Source of the DNA: Gracilaria gracilis
Taxonomy: Eukaryota > Rhodophyta > Florideophyceae > Gracilariales > Gracilariaceae
DNA: 64,000 nt
Direction: 5' to 3'
NCBI GenBank assembly: GCA_030374805.1
Contig: JARGSG010000012.1
Location: 992,001-1,056,000, forward strand
Made by a program: the position numbers and the translations under genes
Shown here: piece after piece, positions 63,060-64,000 of the stretch
Position numbering within the stretch: position 1 is the first letter of the stretch
Layout of the letters: each line of letters starts with the position of its first letter
Notes under the pieces: model-generated
Seen by the model: only the letters and a program-made list of their open reading frames with translations
What the model was told of the DNA's origin: nothing
Database searches by the model: none

Positions 63060-63825
63060 TGAAGTGCAATGCCCTCTTGGGGGATGTCCCAGCACTTGGT
63101 TGTTTTTTCTTACTTTTCGGCAAAAGCAGTATATGACTACATACCTTGACCACTACTGTGGACTAGAAACGCGGGACACGATGAGCCAGGGATGTTCGCA
63201 CAGCATTGCTGGTACTTTCTACTATATTTTATGCGTTCTAGATACTTATGATATTTTAATCGCACAGTACGGGATGTTTTTACACACTAAATAGTTCCAG
63301 GGCGCCAACCCCCTGCCCCTCAGTAAATCTCCCCAACTAGTGTTGGCTCTAGACTTCTTCGCCTTCGTCCGTACTCTACTCCTCCTCGGAGGGATACGCA
63401 ATTGCTATCGGGCTGTCAATCCCCCGGTGTCAACCCAACGAACCCATTGCCAGGAGTAATTAGCAACTATTCTCGTGTTCGCCCTTGTGTAAGGTGTCAT
63501 CCGGCTTTGCCGTTTTCTTTGGTCACTCTCGTGATTCTCCTGTCTTTTCCGTTTTTTAGGTTGCTTCACGTGTTCCACGCCCTATGCTGACACCCCGTCG
63601 CACTCGTCACACTGTAGAAACTTTGCCTCCTTGGGAGATAATATACACAAGCCACTCGCGCAGAGTTCCTTCTTGTCTCACCCTCCTACGCTAGTCGTGA
63701 ATGGTTGAACTCGGTCTTACACCCGACTTAGTCGTGTCATCTTTTGAAGGGCTCTACTGATGGGTTGGTCTCATTAGAGGAAGATCTGAACGTCTTCTGG
63801 TGTTTTCCCGGTTACGGGCATAGCA
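63060..63825 (+). repeat. 3' LTR of gypsy B
   Basis: Begins TGAAGTGCAATG directly after the polypurine tract. Its 3' third resembles the gypsy A LTR (ACCCG-CTTAG-TGTCAT, GAACGTCTTC). The right end is approximate; CA at 63825 is one choice. Confidence 0.65.
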
Positions 63826-64000
63826 ATAAATGTGTGGGGTTCTCCATTTTGACAGAATGAATAATAAATAGGACAACCGGATTCTGTTTCTTCATCATTG
63901 TCCAAGATGTTTGGTTCAGAACTGAACTGGCCCAGTACTTCTTGGCGAGCAATCTGAGCCTCGAATAAAAGTTTGAGAGCCTGCTTTATCCCCTGTGTGG
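63826..64000. other. Sequence after the gypsy B LTR
   Basis: No feature recognised before the window ends. Confidence 0.4.

Larger units (their letters stand above)
58670..63825 (+). mobile_element. Ty3/gypsy chromovirus B, 5' truncated
   Basis: Same plan as gypsy A: integrase remnant, Pro/Ser-rich linker, chromodomain, antisense frame, polypurine-like AAGAAGGGGGA, LTR. Sequence is clearly diverged from A, so it is a separate subfamily. The 5' part is absent. Confidence 0.8.

Overview
The window is nuclear DNA from a eukaryote. The evidence is a canonical spliceosomal intron (GTAAGT...ACTAAC...AG) in a glutaredoxin gene, long intronless reading frames for SETD3-like and Dispatched-like proteins, LTR retrotransposons with chromodomains, and DNA transposons of several eukaryotic superfamilies. 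Few introns, a PHT4-type (plastid SLC17) anion transporter and a dense transposon load fit an intron-poor photosynthetic protist. A red alga is my best guess, but nothing in the window proves it.

Layout. 1-12.8 kb: a decayed Ty1/copia element (1552-6471, two LTRs) followed by about 6 kb of AT-rich DNA with hairpins and no convincing gene. 12.8-31.7 kb is the gene island: a SETD3-like methyltransferase (+), two tandem Dispatched/Patched-like RND proteins (+, +), a Ser/Pro/Ala-rich protein with a compact conserved-looking core (+), a convergent PHT4-like transporter (-), a two-exon monothiol glutaredoxin of the GRX3/PICOT type (-), and a broken F-box-like gene (+). GC content climbs sharply from about 20 kb and peaks between 22.5 and 28.4 kb, where homopolymer and triplet repeats cluster.

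31.7-64 kb is almost entirely transposon on transposon. A Tc1-like element with good TIRs (32926-38191) contains a piggyBac-like element and a solo gypsy LTR with a perfect GAAAC target duplication. Then come a pogo/Tigger-type transposase (-), a Harbinger-type fragment (-), a 7.3 kb structure made of two inverted KDZ/Plavaka-like transposase copies with an array of 72-bp palindromes between them, a chromodomain gypsy element (A), a MITE, a MULE transposase, and a second gypsy element (B) ending in an LTR.

The most unusual signal is in the two gypsy elements. Although diverged, both carry similar reading frames in the antisense direction between the pol/chromodomain region and the 3' LTR, which suggests an extra, oppositely oriented gene of this retroelement lineage. 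Second is an 11-bp word, TACCGWWGGTA, present seven times in non-coding DNA where about 0.1 would be expected by chance. All protein calls rest on motif recognition from memory; no database search was run.
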